Source: Deltaproteobacteria bacterium
Lineage (GTDB): Bacteria > Desulfobacterota > Desulfarculia > Adiutricales > Adiutricaceae
Length of the DNA stretch: 5,064 nt
Direction: 5' to 3'
NCBI GenBank assembly: GCA_031277995.1
Contig: JAITLH010000387.1
Span: 1-5,064, forward strand
Positions within the stretch are counted from its first letter, which is position 1. Every line of letters starts with the position of its first letter. The position numbers and the translations under genes are program-made. Positions 1-5,064 of the stretch are shown here, piece by piece. The notes under the pieces are model-generated. The model searched no databases and had not been told where the DNA came from. It saw only the letters and a program-made list of their open reading frames with translations.

Positions 1-680
1 GCTTCAAGCTTGTCGAAGACCGGATCGCCCCAGCCCACCGGCACCCCCAAGGCCGAGACGGCCACGACGGAACCTAAGGAATCGCCCTGGGTCTTGGCTT
101 CCAAAAGGGCCTCGGAAGCCCTTTTGTAGCCATTGGGGTCCAAAAACCTTAGGGGATTGGCCTGGGCGAACTCCCAGTCGATCTTTTCCCCCCAAACCGC
201 GCCCACGGCCACGGTGCCGGATCTGACCGTTACCCCAAGGGGCTTTAGTAGCTGCCTGGCCACGGCCCCGGCGGCCACCCGGCCCACGGTTTCCCGCCCG
301 CTGGCCCGGCCCCCGCCGGGTTGGGGCAAAAGATCGTATTTTTTAAAGTAGGTCCAGTCGGCGTGTCCCGGCCTAAAAACCTCGGCCGTTTTGGCGTAAT
401 CGCTCCCCCGGGCGTCTTGGTTTCTAACGAGCATGGCCAAGGGCGAGCCGTTTGTGAGTCCCTCGCCGGTTAGTCCCGAGAGGATCTCGACCTGGTCACT
501 TTCCTTTCTGGGGCTGGTAAAGCCCGATTGGCCGGGCCTTCTTTTGTCCAAATCCCTTTGCAATTCCTCCAGGCTTATGGCCAAGCCGGCCGGGAGCCCG
601 TCGATGACCACCCCCAGGCCCGGCCCGTGCGATTCGCCAAAAGTCATGACCGAGAAATGACGGCCCAGTAAGCTGCCCAT
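1..680 (-). CDS. aroC: Chorismate synthase, N-terminal 226 residues (3' end cut by window edge)
   Basis: Chorismate synthase converts EPSP to chorismate, the last step of the shikimate pathway, using reduced FMN as cofactor in the cytoplasm. The frame stays open from ATG at 680 to the window edge. It begins MGSLLGRHFSVMTFGESHGP, which lines up with the usual N-terminus of the family. The first family signature, GESHGPGLGVVIDGLP, is at residues 15-30 with the expected Ser17-His18. The second signature, GRASGRETVGRVAAGAV, follows near the middle of the visible part, just after a PGHADWTYFKKYD segment typical of the family. Full-length members are about 350-390 residues, so roughly the last 40 percent lies outside the window. 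ATG 680 is preferred over Met12 because it gives the family N-terminus and has an AAGGG Shine-Dalgarno at 686-690, 5 nt upstream. It is the last visible gene of the operon, 53 nt after aroKB. Identification is secure. Confidence 0.97.
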   Translation of the reverse strand, partial: MGSLLGRHFSVMTFGESHGPGLGVVIDGLPAGLAISLEELQRDLDKRRPGQSGFTSPRKESDQVEILSGLTGEGLTNGSPLAMLVRNQDARGSDYAKTAEVFRPGHADWTYFKKYDLLPQPGGGRASGRETVGRVAAGAVARQLLKPLGVTVRSGTVAVGAVWGEKIDWEFAQANPLRFLDPNGYKRASEALLEAKTQGDSLGSVVAVSALGVPVGWGDPVFDKLE

Positions 681-698
681 AAAAGCCCTTTTTTTCCC

Positions 699-735
699 AA
701 AGAAGGCCAAAGGCCCGAGGCCTTTGGCCTTCTTT
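699..735 (-). repeat. 17-bp perfect hairpin between aroKB and aroC
   Basis: Positions 699-715 pair perfectly with 719-735, leaving a 3-nt loop (716-718). The outer arm overlaps the aroKB TAA stop (734-736), and the other foot ends 9 nt upstream of the aroC Shine-Dalgarno. On the minus-strand transcript the stem is followed by GGG and an A-run, not a U-tract, so it is a poor intrinsic terminator. It may instead stabilise the mRNA, mark a processing site or insulate translation of the two genes. The structure is seen directly; its role is inference. Confidence 0.8.
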
Positions 736-2389
736 AACTTGGGGTTTGGTTTTTGAATAGTTCCTTGGCCGCGTCCAAGAGGTCTGGGGGGTTAAGGTTG
801 GTTTCCAAAACCGCCTCGCCCGGGGCCTTTAAGGCCACGAATTTTAGTCGGCCCTGCCTAATCTTTTTGTCAAAGGAGAGAAGCCTTAAAACCTCTTTTT
901 CGGGCGGGGGCGAGGGAAAGGCGCCCCCGGCCAAAAGGCGGCAGATATGAATGGCGTTTTTGGCGGCCGTTTCGTCAAAGCCATGTCGTTTTACGCTATG
1001 AACCAAGGCCACGGCCAAGCCCAGGGCCACGGCCCGGCCGTGGCTGACATTGGGGGCGTGGTAACTTTCGACGGCGTGGCCATAGGTGTGGCCAAGGTTT
1101 AAGACGTCCCTAAGGCCCAGTTCTTCCCTTAGATCCTTGGCCACGAGCTCGATTTTGAGCCTGGCCGCGTCGTGGACGATTTGGGACAAAATAAGTAAAT
1201 CCCCGCTTAGGAGGTTGGTTAGCTGGCGGCTAATTAGCTCGGCTAACAAGGGATCGAAAAGCAGGGCCGTTTTGTAGGCTTCGATTAGGCCGTCCCTTTT
1301 AAGGTTATCCGGGACGCTTCTTAGGACCAGGGGATCGATCCAAACTTCCTCGGGCAGATAAAATAGCCCGACCTGGTTTTTGGCCCCGGCCAAGTTGACG
1401 GCGGCCTTGGCGCCAATGGAAGCGTCCACGGCGGCCAAGACCGTGGTCGGAACCAAGATGAGTTTTAGGCCCCTTTTAAAAAGCCCGGCGGCCAGGGCGC
1501 CCAGATCGGTCAAACTGCCCCCGCCCCGAACCACCAAATAATCGGAGCGATCGAGCCCGGCCTCGGACATGGCCAAAAGTAAGTCCCCAACCTCGCCAAA
1601 GGTCTTGGCCGCCTCGCCCGCGCCCTTGGCGTAATAGACGGGTAAATCGGCAAAAAGACGGTTAAATTCGTCCGGGGTGTCCCGGAAATGATGATCCATA
1701 AGGACCATGGCCTTATTGGAAGCCAAAAGTTCCTTTTTGAGCTCGGCCATCAGGGAAACCGGGGCGTAGGTCCGCACCCGAGAGGATCGCCCCTCGGCGC
1801 CCAAGATGACCGGCTCTTGCCACAAAACGAAATCGAGGATGGCTTCGCTTATCTCCTTTGGGCCGGCCGCGGCCGAAAAGGCCGCCCCGCATTTTTGGTA
1901 GAGGCCCTGCCTTTTGGCCAGAAGGCTTTTGAAGTCCCTAAAACTTGAGGCCAGGGGCCGATCGTCCTTATCGTCCTCGGAAAGTCTCTTCCAGGCTTCC
2001 TCGGCCGAGATGTTTAAGAAAAAGGTCAGGGCCCCGGTCAAAATTTCGCAGTTGGCCTCGCTTTGGACGATGCCCCCGCCGGTGGCGATGACCTTGGGCT
2101 GGTCCTGTTCGTTTAAGTTTTTAAGCAAGGTCGCTTCCGCTTGCCTAAAATGGGCCTCCCCCAATTCCGAGAAAATCCTGGGAATGCTCTTATTGTGTAA
2201 CTTTACGAGCTCGGCGTCCATGTCCACGAAGGGACGGTTTAGGGCCTGGGCCAATAAGCGGCCCACCGTCGTCTTTCCGGCGCCCATAAAGCCGGTCAAA
2301 AAGATGTTTTTTTCCGGGTAGGCGCGGTCGGGCGCTTGGCCGCGTGAGTATGGGGTAAAAAGGGTATGGTCTTTCAAGATAGGGTCCAA
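734..2389 (-). CDS. aroKB: Bifunctional shikimate kinase / 3-dehydroquinate synthase fusion (AroK-AroB)
   Basis: A fusion of 551 residues from the proposed TTG start. Residues about 25-190 are shikimate kinase (ATP-dependent 3-phosphorylation of shikimate): Walker A GFMGAGKT at 33-40, shikimate-binding DMD at 56-58, FR at 81-82, GGG at 104-106, lid DRPL at 143-146 and KR at 159-160. Residues about 200-551 are NAD- and metal-dependent 3-dehydroquinate synthase (DAHP to 3-dehydroquinate). They show GEAAK at 258-262, GGGSLTD at 289-295, PTT at 314-316, Asp322, Lys328, KN at 337-338 and DKK at 507-509. The presumed metal ligands are Glu370, His434 (in NLGHTYGH) and His450. Both domains look complete and the join is a short linker. 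No ATG precedes the Walker loop except one inside aroE in another frame, so TTG 2389, with AAGGGG 6 nt upstream, is my start; TTG 2377 is an alternative. Some usual dehydroquinate synthase residues differ (Ala327 in GAK, Arg452 after HG). Function of both halves is well supported; the exact start is less sure. Confidence 0.94.
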   Translation of the reverse strand: MDPILKDHTLFTPYSRGQAPDRAYPEKNIFLTGFMGAGKTTVGRLLAQALNRPFVDMDAELVKLHNKSIPRIFSELGEAHFRQAEATLLKNLNEQDQPKVIATGGGIVQSEANCEILTGALTFFLNISAEEAWKRLSEDDKDDRPLASSFRDFKSLLAKRQGLYQKCGAAFSAAAGPKEISEAILDFVLWQEPVILGAEGRSSRVRTYAPVSLMAELKKELLASNKAMVLMDHHFRDTPDEFNRLFADLPVYYAKGAGEAAKTFGEVGDLLLAMSEAGLDRSDYLVVRGGGSLTDLGALAAGLFKRGLKLILVPTTVLAAVDASIGAKAAVNLAGAKNQVGLFYLPEEVWIDPLVLRSVPDNLKRDGLIEAYKTALLFDPLLAELISRQLTNLLSGDLLILSQIVHDAARLKIELVAKDLREELGLRDVLNLGHTYGHAVESYHAPNVSHGRAVALGLAVALVHSVKRHGFDETAAKNAIHICRLLAGGAFPSPPPEKEVLRLLSFDKKIRQGRLKFVALKAPGEAVLETNLNPPDLLDAAKELFKNQTPS

Positions 2390-2401
2390 GGTCGGCCCCT
2401 T
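2387..2401 (-). promoter_or_regulatory. Ribosome binding site and TTG start of aroKB
   Basis: On the minus strand AAGGGG (2396-2401) lies 6 nt before an in-frame TTG (2387-2389). There is no ATG or GTG between the aroE stop and the Walker A motif in the aroKB frame. Starting at the first internal ATG, inside the Walker loop, would remove the first beta strand of the kinase. The site therefore decides the start, although TTG 2377 cannot be excluded. Confidence 0.6.
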
Positions 2402-2422
2402 GCCAAAAAAGGGAACCGAGGC

Positions 2423-2458
2423 GCCCAAACCCAATCCCTTGGGGGATTGGGTTTGGGC
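2423..2458 (-). repeat. 16-bp perfect hairpin between aroE and aroKB
   Basis: GCCCAAACCCAATCCC and its exact complement pair across a 4-nt loop (2439-2442). The hairpin lies 10 nt after the aroE stop. A T6 run (2405-2410 on the minus strand) comes only 12 nt beyond the stem, which is too far for a standard intrinsic terminator. The Shine-Dalgarno of aroKB follows directly after that T-run. It could be a partial terminator, an RNase-resistant or processing structure, or a translational insulator; the sequence does not decide between these. Confidence 0.8.
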
Positions 2459-2468
2459 CTTATTTGGT

Positions 2469-3308
2469 TTACTCGCTCTTATCGAGCAGGTTATTGACGG
2501 CGCGCAATAAGGGCGCCAGACCCGGGTCGATGCCGGTCCACAAAATAAAGGAGAGCCGGGCTTGGTGGGCCAGCATGCCCAAGCCGTCCTGGAAGATCCC
2601 CCCGGCCCTAAGGGAGATGGACTCAAAGTGATTGTTGTCCCGGCCGTAATTGATGTCGATGACCCGGGCCCCGGCGTTAAGCCTTACGGCCGGCGGCTTG
2701 GGCGAAAAATCCCTGACGCTGGAGCTGGGGGTGGCGTTAACCAAAAGGTCAAAGGGCCCAAACTCGCCCAAGGTCACCCAATCGAGGGCCGTTAGCCCAA
2801 ACTCCCCGGCCAGGGCGCGGGCCTTGCTAAAATCCCGACTGGACAAAAAGACCTCGAAACCGGAATTTTTTAAGGCGGTAACGATGGCCCTGGCCGAGCC
2901 GCCCGCCCCCAAGACCAGGGGCTTAAGAGCGGCGGGATTTTCGATATCCTCCAGATAGGCGCTTTGGAAACCCGGGGCGTCGGTATTTTCCCCAAAATAC
3001 CCTTCCTGGGTCCTAACCAAGGTGTTGACCGAGCCTATGGCCTTGGCTTCCTCGGATACCCCGCAAAGCGATTCCATAATGGTCACTTTATGGGGATTGG
3101 TGACGTTAAAGCCCCAATAGCCCAGCTCCCATAAGGCCTTGACCGTGTCGGCCAAACTCTCGGGACTGACCTGCACGGCCAAATAGTCCCCGACCAACCC
3201 GTTTTCCGCCAAGGCCGCCTTGTGCATGGCCGGGGAAGGGGAGTACCTTACCCTGGGGCCGCCCAGTAGTCCTAAGGTATAATTTTTCGTCTTAAGCTCC
3301 TCTGCCAT
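2469..3308 (-). CDS. aroE: Shikimate dehydrogenase (NADP-dependent)
   Basis: AroE reduces 3-dehydroshikimate to shikimate (step 4). The product is 279 residues, the normal family length. The N-terminal substrate domain has the shikimate-binding SPS at 23-25, NVTNPHK at 68-74 with catalytic Lys74, IGSVNT at 91-96, and NTD at 108-110 with catalytic Asp110. The Rossmann domain has the glycine-rich GAGGSAR at 134-140 and a basic SSR at 156-158, where NADP-preferring enzymes usually carry an NRT-like motif. NATPSS at 191-196 matches the family NATP loop. The C-terminal DGLGMLAHQA at 241-250 with WTG at 257-259 is also typical. The segment after VIDI (216-219), NYGRDNNHF, departs from the usual YxPxxTPLL. 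ATG 3308 is preceded by an AAAGGG Shine-Dalgarno 5 nt away. It sits 106 nt after aroA and 79 nt before aroKB in the same operon. Confidence 0.97.
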   Translation of the reverse strand: MAEELKTKNYTLGLLGGPRVRYSPSPAMHKAALAENGLVGDYLAVQVSPESLADTVKALWELGYWGFNVTNPHKVTIMESLCGVSEEAKAIGSVNTLVRTQEGYFGENTDAPGFQSAYLEDIENPAALKPLVLGAGGSARAIVTALKNSGFEVFLSSRDFSKARALAGEFGLTALDWVTLGEFGPFDLLVNATPSSSVRDFSPKPPAVRLNAGARVIDINYGRDNNHFESISLRAGGIFQDGLGMLAHQARLSFILWTGIDPGLAPLLRAVNNLLDKSE

Positions 3309-3337
3309 ACGGGCCCTTTCCCCTGTCTAAAAACGCC

Positions 3338-3391
3338 AAAAAAAAAGCTCTCCGCGCCCCTCCGCCGCGCGGCGCCCCGCTCCGCGCCGCG
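3338..3391 (-). terminator. GC-rich hairpin followed by a T9 tract in the aroA-aroE gap
   Basis: On the minus strand CGCGGCGC (3384-3391) can pair with GCGCCGCG (3368-3375) across an 8-nt loop. A T9 run (3338-3346) follows about 21 nt later, then T5. The stem is strong, but the spacer between stem and T-run is too long for a textbook intrinsic terminator. I read it as a possible weak attenuator inside the operon. GGCGCGGAG occurs twice here, so alternative pairings are possible. The aroE Shine-Dalgarno lies downstream of it. Confidence 0.35.
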
Positions 3392-3414
3392 GGCCAAGCC
3401 CCAAAGGCCAAACC

Positions 3415-4680
3415 CTAAGGGGCCGGCCGCCAGAGTTTGGCCAAATGCTCGTCAAACTCGGGATACGAGACGGCGATGGATTCGCGGCCCAGGATGGGCA
3501 CCTTGGCCCCGGCGGCCTTTAGGGCCACCGATAAGGTCATGGCCAGCCGATGGTCGGCCCCGGAATCCAATTCCCCGGGCAACATAAACGAGGTCGGGCC
3601 GTCGATTACCAGATCGTCCCCCTCGGAATTAAGCCTGGCCCCCAAGGCGCCCAGCTGATGCCGTATGCTCATTAGGCGATCGGTCTCCTTAACCCTTAAC
3701 TCGTGAACGTCCCGAAAAACCGTCCGGCCCTGGGCCTTTGTGGCGGCCAAGGCCAATATGGGCACTTCGTCTATGAGACTGGGGATATCCTCGGCCCCGA
3801 CCTCGGTTCCTACCAAGGGGCCATTATAGGTGACGGTGACGTCCCCGGTCGGTTCGGGGGTGTCACTGACCATGGTTAAACTTACCATGGCCCCCATGCG
3901 ATCCAAGACCCGCAAAAACCCCGAGCGGCCCCTCGATAACAGTAAGTTTTGGGCGGTCACCCTCGAGCCCGGAACGATGGCCGCGGCGACGAGAAAAAAG
4001 GCCGCCGAAGACGGGTCCCCAGGGGTCACGAAAAATTTTCTCAGGGTCAGTCTTGAGGGTTTCACGGTCATTTCGAGGTTTTGGACCTCAATGTCACCGC
4101 CAAAATAGCCAATCAAGCGCTCGGTATGATCCCTTGAGGCGTGGGGTTCGCTAACCCTGGTGGGCCCCTGGGCCGATAGGCCGGCCAACAAAACGGCGCT
4201 TTTTAGCTGGGCGCTGGCCTCGGAAAACTTATACTCAATGCCCACCAAGCTCTGGCCCTCTATCTGGACCGGGGGTCTTCCCAAAGTGGTCTCGATCTTG
4301 GCGCCCATTAACCTCAAGGGTTCGGCCACCCTCTCCATGGGCCTTCGCCTAAGCTGGAGGTCACCATCGAGTATATACCGCCCGGGTTTTCCGGCCAAAA
4401 GTCCCATCAGTAACCTTATGGTCGTCCCGCTATTGTTACACGGCAGTTCCAAATTTTCCGGGGGCGCCCACTTACCCCCCAAGCCATAAAACCTTAGGCC
4501 CTTGGCCTCCGCCTCGCACTTCCCGCCCAGCGCCTTAAAAATATTCAGACTGGTCCTAACGTCTTCGCAATCCGACAAGCCCTGGACCAACATCTCCCCC
4601 TCGGCGATAAGGGACATCAGGACCAAGCGGTGACTTACGGACTTGTCGCCCGGCGGCGTAAACTCTCCAATAAACGGCAT
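3415..4680 (-). CDS. aroA: 3-phosphoshikimate 1-carboxyvinyltransferase (EPSP synthase)
   Basis: AroA transfers the enolpyruvyl group of PEP to shikimate-3-phosphate, step 6 and the target of glyphosate. From ATG 4680 the product has 421 residues, close to the usual 420-430. PGDKSVSHR at 10-18 contains the conserved Lys13. CNNSGTTIRLL at 81-91 is the first family signature, RRRPMERV at 111-118 and SAQLKSA at 156-162 line the substrate site, and SRDHTER is at 182-188. The catalytic Asp304 (in LIDEVPIL), the second signature RVKETDR at 329-335 and ADHRLAM at 375-381 follow. The NSGTT and RDHTE wording is closer to Gram-positive-like enzymes than to the E. coli type. An in-frame ATG at 4770 would add 30 residues unlike any family N-terminus; ATG 4680 has a better Shine-Dalgarno (GGAGAG, 3 nt away) and gives the normal N-terminus. 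It is the first gene after the promoter. Confidence 0.97.
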   Translation of the reverse strand: MPFIGEFTPPGDKSVSHRLVLMSLIAEGEMLVQGLSDCEDVRTSLNIFKALGGKCEAEAKGLRFYGLGGKWAPPENLELPCNNSGTTIRLLMGLLAGKPGRYILDGDLQLRRRPMERVAEPLRLMGAKIETTLGRPPVQIEGQSLVGIEYKFSEASAQLKSAVLLAGLSAQGPTRVSEPHASRDHTERLIGYFGGDIEVQNLEMTVKPSRLTLRKFFVTPGDPSSAAFFLVAAAIVPGSRVTAQNLLLSRGRSGFLRVLDRMGAMVSLTMVSDTPEPTGDVTVTYNGPLVGTEVGAEDIPSLIDEVPILALAATKAQGRTVFRDVHELRVKETDRLMSIRHQLGALGARLNSEGDDLVIDGPTSFMLPGELDSGADHRLAMTLSVALKAAGAKVPILGRESIAVSYPEFDEHLAKLWRPAP

Positions 4681-4683
4681 GGG

Positions 4684-4689
4684 CTCTCC
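4684..4689 (-). promoter_or_regulatory. Ribosome binding site of aroA
   Basis: GGAGAG lies just before ATG 4680 on the minus strand, with the GGAG core 5 nt from the start codon. It is the best Shine-Dalgarno in the leader and fixes the start at 4680 rather than 4770. It immediately follows the T6 tract of the last leader hairpin, so formation of that hairpin or termination there would directly affect aroA expression. Confidence 0.75.
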
Positions 4690-4710
4690 AAAAAAGGGCG
4701 CTTTCGCGCC
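4690..4710 (-). terminator. Leader hairpin 3: GAAA-loop stem followed by T6, next to the aroA RBS
   Basis: On the minus strand GGCGC and GCGCC pair across a GAAA tetraloop (4697-4710), followed by C and T6 (4690-4695). The stem is only 5 bp but all G-C with a stabilising GNRA loop. It has the form of a short intrinsic terminator placed in the leader just ahead of the aroA ribosome binding site. Whether it terminates is inference. Confidence 0.4.
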
Positions 4711-4714
4711 ACCC

Positions 4715-4750
4715 AAAAACCAAGGCCAAGGACAATGGGCCTTGGCCTTG
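4715..4750 (-). terminator. Leader hairpin 2: 11-bp perfect stem followed by GT5
   Basis: CAAGGCCAAGG (4740-4750) pairs perfectly with CCTTGGCCTTG (4721-4731) across an 8-nt loop on the minus strand, followed by G and T5 (4715-4719). This has terminator form and lies about 60 nt downstream of the predicted transcription start, within the aroA leader. A leader position suggests premature termination control rather than the end of a gene. Confidence 0.5.
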
Positions 4751-4759
4751 TCCCATATG

Positions 4760-4786
4760 CCTTGGCCCATGGCCCACGGACCAAGG
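4760..4786 (-). promoter_or_regulatory. Leader hairpin 1, possible alternative partner of hairpin 2
   Basis: CCTTGGTCC (4778-4786) can pair with GGGCCAAGG (4760-4768), with one G-U pair and a 9-nt loop. The same CCTTGG (4781-4786) is also complementary to CCAAGG at 4740-4745, the 5' arm of hairpin 2. The leader could therefore switch between 1+2 and an alternative fold that disrupts hairpin 2. The complementarity is visible; a switching role is inference. Confidence 0.35.
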
Positions 4787-4816
4787 GCGGCCTTAGGTCA
4801 AGATAATTCACCGGCC

Positions 4817-4845
4817 ATTATCCCCCCAATTGGTTAACATTTCAA
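4817..4845 (-). promoter_or_regulatory. Sigma70-type promoter of the aro operon
   Basis: On the minus strand TTGAAA (4840-4845) and GATAAT (4817-4822) are separated by exactly 17 nt, each matching five of six consensus bases. The predicted transcript starts near 4810, giving a leader of about 130 nt before aroA. The spacer contains the palindrome CCAATTGG (4826-4833), a possible operator, and a 6-bp GC inverted repeat (4850-4855 with 4865-4870) lies just upstream of the -35 box. DNA at 4872-4925 is strongly AT-rich. No other comparable promoter was seen before the downstream genes, which supports co-transcription. Confidence 0.7.
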
Positions 4846-4925
4846 GAGAGCCCGGGAGATTTGGCCGGGCCATTTTTGATTAAATAACCTAAATAATTAC
4901 CAACTTACCCTTAAATAAAATCTCG

Positions 4926-4973
4926 CCTAACATCCATAAATTTGCCCCTCGGGACCAATTTATGGATGTTAGG
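4926..4973. repeat. 17-bp perfect inverted repeat upstream of the aro promoter
   Basis: CCTAACATCCATAAATT (4926-4942) is exactly complementary to 4957-4973, with a 14-nt centre that can add a few more pairs. The arms are AT-rich and unlike the surrounding GC-rich DNA. On the minus strand it is followed by CGAGA and the T-rich 4910-4920 region, so it may end transcription of an upstream gene whose possible stop codon lies in its first arm. On the plus strand it is followed by A and T4. An operator or repeat-family role is also possible. Confidence 0.75.
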
Positions 4974-5064
4974 ATTTTCCCCACGGCCCGCCCCCGGGCC
5001 AGGTCGGGAGGCGGGCCTCCCAATCTCGCCAACAGCCCCGCCAAAAATCGGCCGGGTCGCCAAC
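4969..5064 (-). CDS. Possible C-terminal end of an upstream minus-strand gene (unidentified)
   Basis: One minus-strand frame is open from the window edge to a TAA at 4969-4971, inside the first arm of the large inverted repeat. It would encode 31 residues rich in tryptophan (for example DFWRGCWRDWEARL). The GC-rich composition stops abruptly where this frame ends, as expected at a gene end. However, both other minus-strand frames are also open across this stretch and run further, to about 4913 and 4886, so the choice of frame is weak. I do not recognise the product. It could equally be non-coding. Confidence 0.3.
   Translation of the reverse strand, partial: VGDPADFWRGCWRDWEARLPTWPGGGPWGKS

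Noticed and set aside
1914..2321. 135-codon plus-strand open frame, and the other plus-strand frames
   Set aside because: All lie antisense to aro genes with full family motifs on the minus strand. They show no recognisable domains or ribosome binding sites and are explained by the GC-rich codon pattern of the real genes.
2390..2626. N-terminal extension of aroKB to an ATG at 2626 (630 residues)
   Set aside because: It overlaps the end of aroE in a different frame, its residues are low-complexity frame-shadow sequence, and the frame passes through the intergenic 16-bp hairpin. The kinase fold starts only at about residue 25 of the shorter version.
4556..4777. 73-codon minus-strand frame overlapping the aroA start, rich in Trp
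   Set aside because: It runs deep into aroA in another frame, has no good ribosome binding site, and its Trp and Phe codons come from T-runs and GG in the leader hairpins.
4850..4885. Plus-strand intrinsic terminator (6-bp GC stem followed by CATTTTT)
   Set aside because: The form fits, but no plus-strand gene precedes it, and the stem is short; I kept it only as a note at the promoter.
4926..4973. Integron attC site
   Set aside because: GCCTAAC and GTTAGG at the ends resemble attC core boxes, but one end fails the GTTRRRY/RYYYAAC pattern, the stem is perfectly paired without the extrahelical bases attC needs, and there is no integrase or cassette context.
4985..5021. Two 6-bp GC inverted repeats (4985-5000 and 5006-5021)
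   Set aside because: They are short and expected in such GC-rich DNA, and the stretch may be coding.

Overview
This window is bacterial chromosomal DNA carrying most of a shikimate-pathway operon on the minus strand. Read in the direction of transcription (high to low coordinates) the genes are aroA (EPSP synthase), aroE (shikimate dehydrogenase), a fused aroK-aroB (shikimate kinase plus 3-dehydroquinate synthase) and aroC (chorismate synthase, cut by the window edge after 226 codons). No gene on the plus strand looks real; the open frames there are shadows of the aro genes.

Layout: 4972-5064 may hold the last codons of an upstream minus-strand gene (uncertain). 4926-4973 is a 17-bp perfect inverted repeat. 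4846-4925 is mostly AT-rich non-coding DNA. A good sigma70-type promoter lies at 4817-4845 (TTGAAA, 17-nt spacer, GATAAT). A leader of about 130 nt follows, with three hairpins, two of them followed by T-runs. Then come aroA (3415-4680), a 106-nt gap, aroE (2469-3308), a 79-nt gap, aroKB (734-2389, probable TTG start), a 53-nt gap and aroC (1-680). All three gaps contain strong hairpins, and the two downstream ones are perfect 16- and 17-bp stems.

The encoded enzymes cover pathway steps 2 (AroB domain), 4 (AroE), 5 (AroK domain), 6 (AroA) and 7 (AroC), from DAHP to chorismate. DAHP synthase (step 1) and dehydroquinase (step 3) are not in the window. The active-site motifs I can recognise are intact in every enzyme, so the pathway block looks functional.

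The DNA is GC-rich with sharply more AT-rich intergenic DNA near 4862-4975, frequent GCC, TTG, AAG and AGG codons, Shine-Dalgarno sites and a sigma70-like promoter, all consistent with a bacterium. I cannot place it taxonomically. The AroK-AroB fusion is a feature I recall from Thermotoga and some other lineages, which does not fix the identity here. I see no mobile element, CRISPR array, RNA gene or undescribed protein system. The least ordinary parts are the structured aroA leader, the hairpins in every operon gap, the large palindrome upstream of the promoter, and the divergent dehydroquinate synthase domain.
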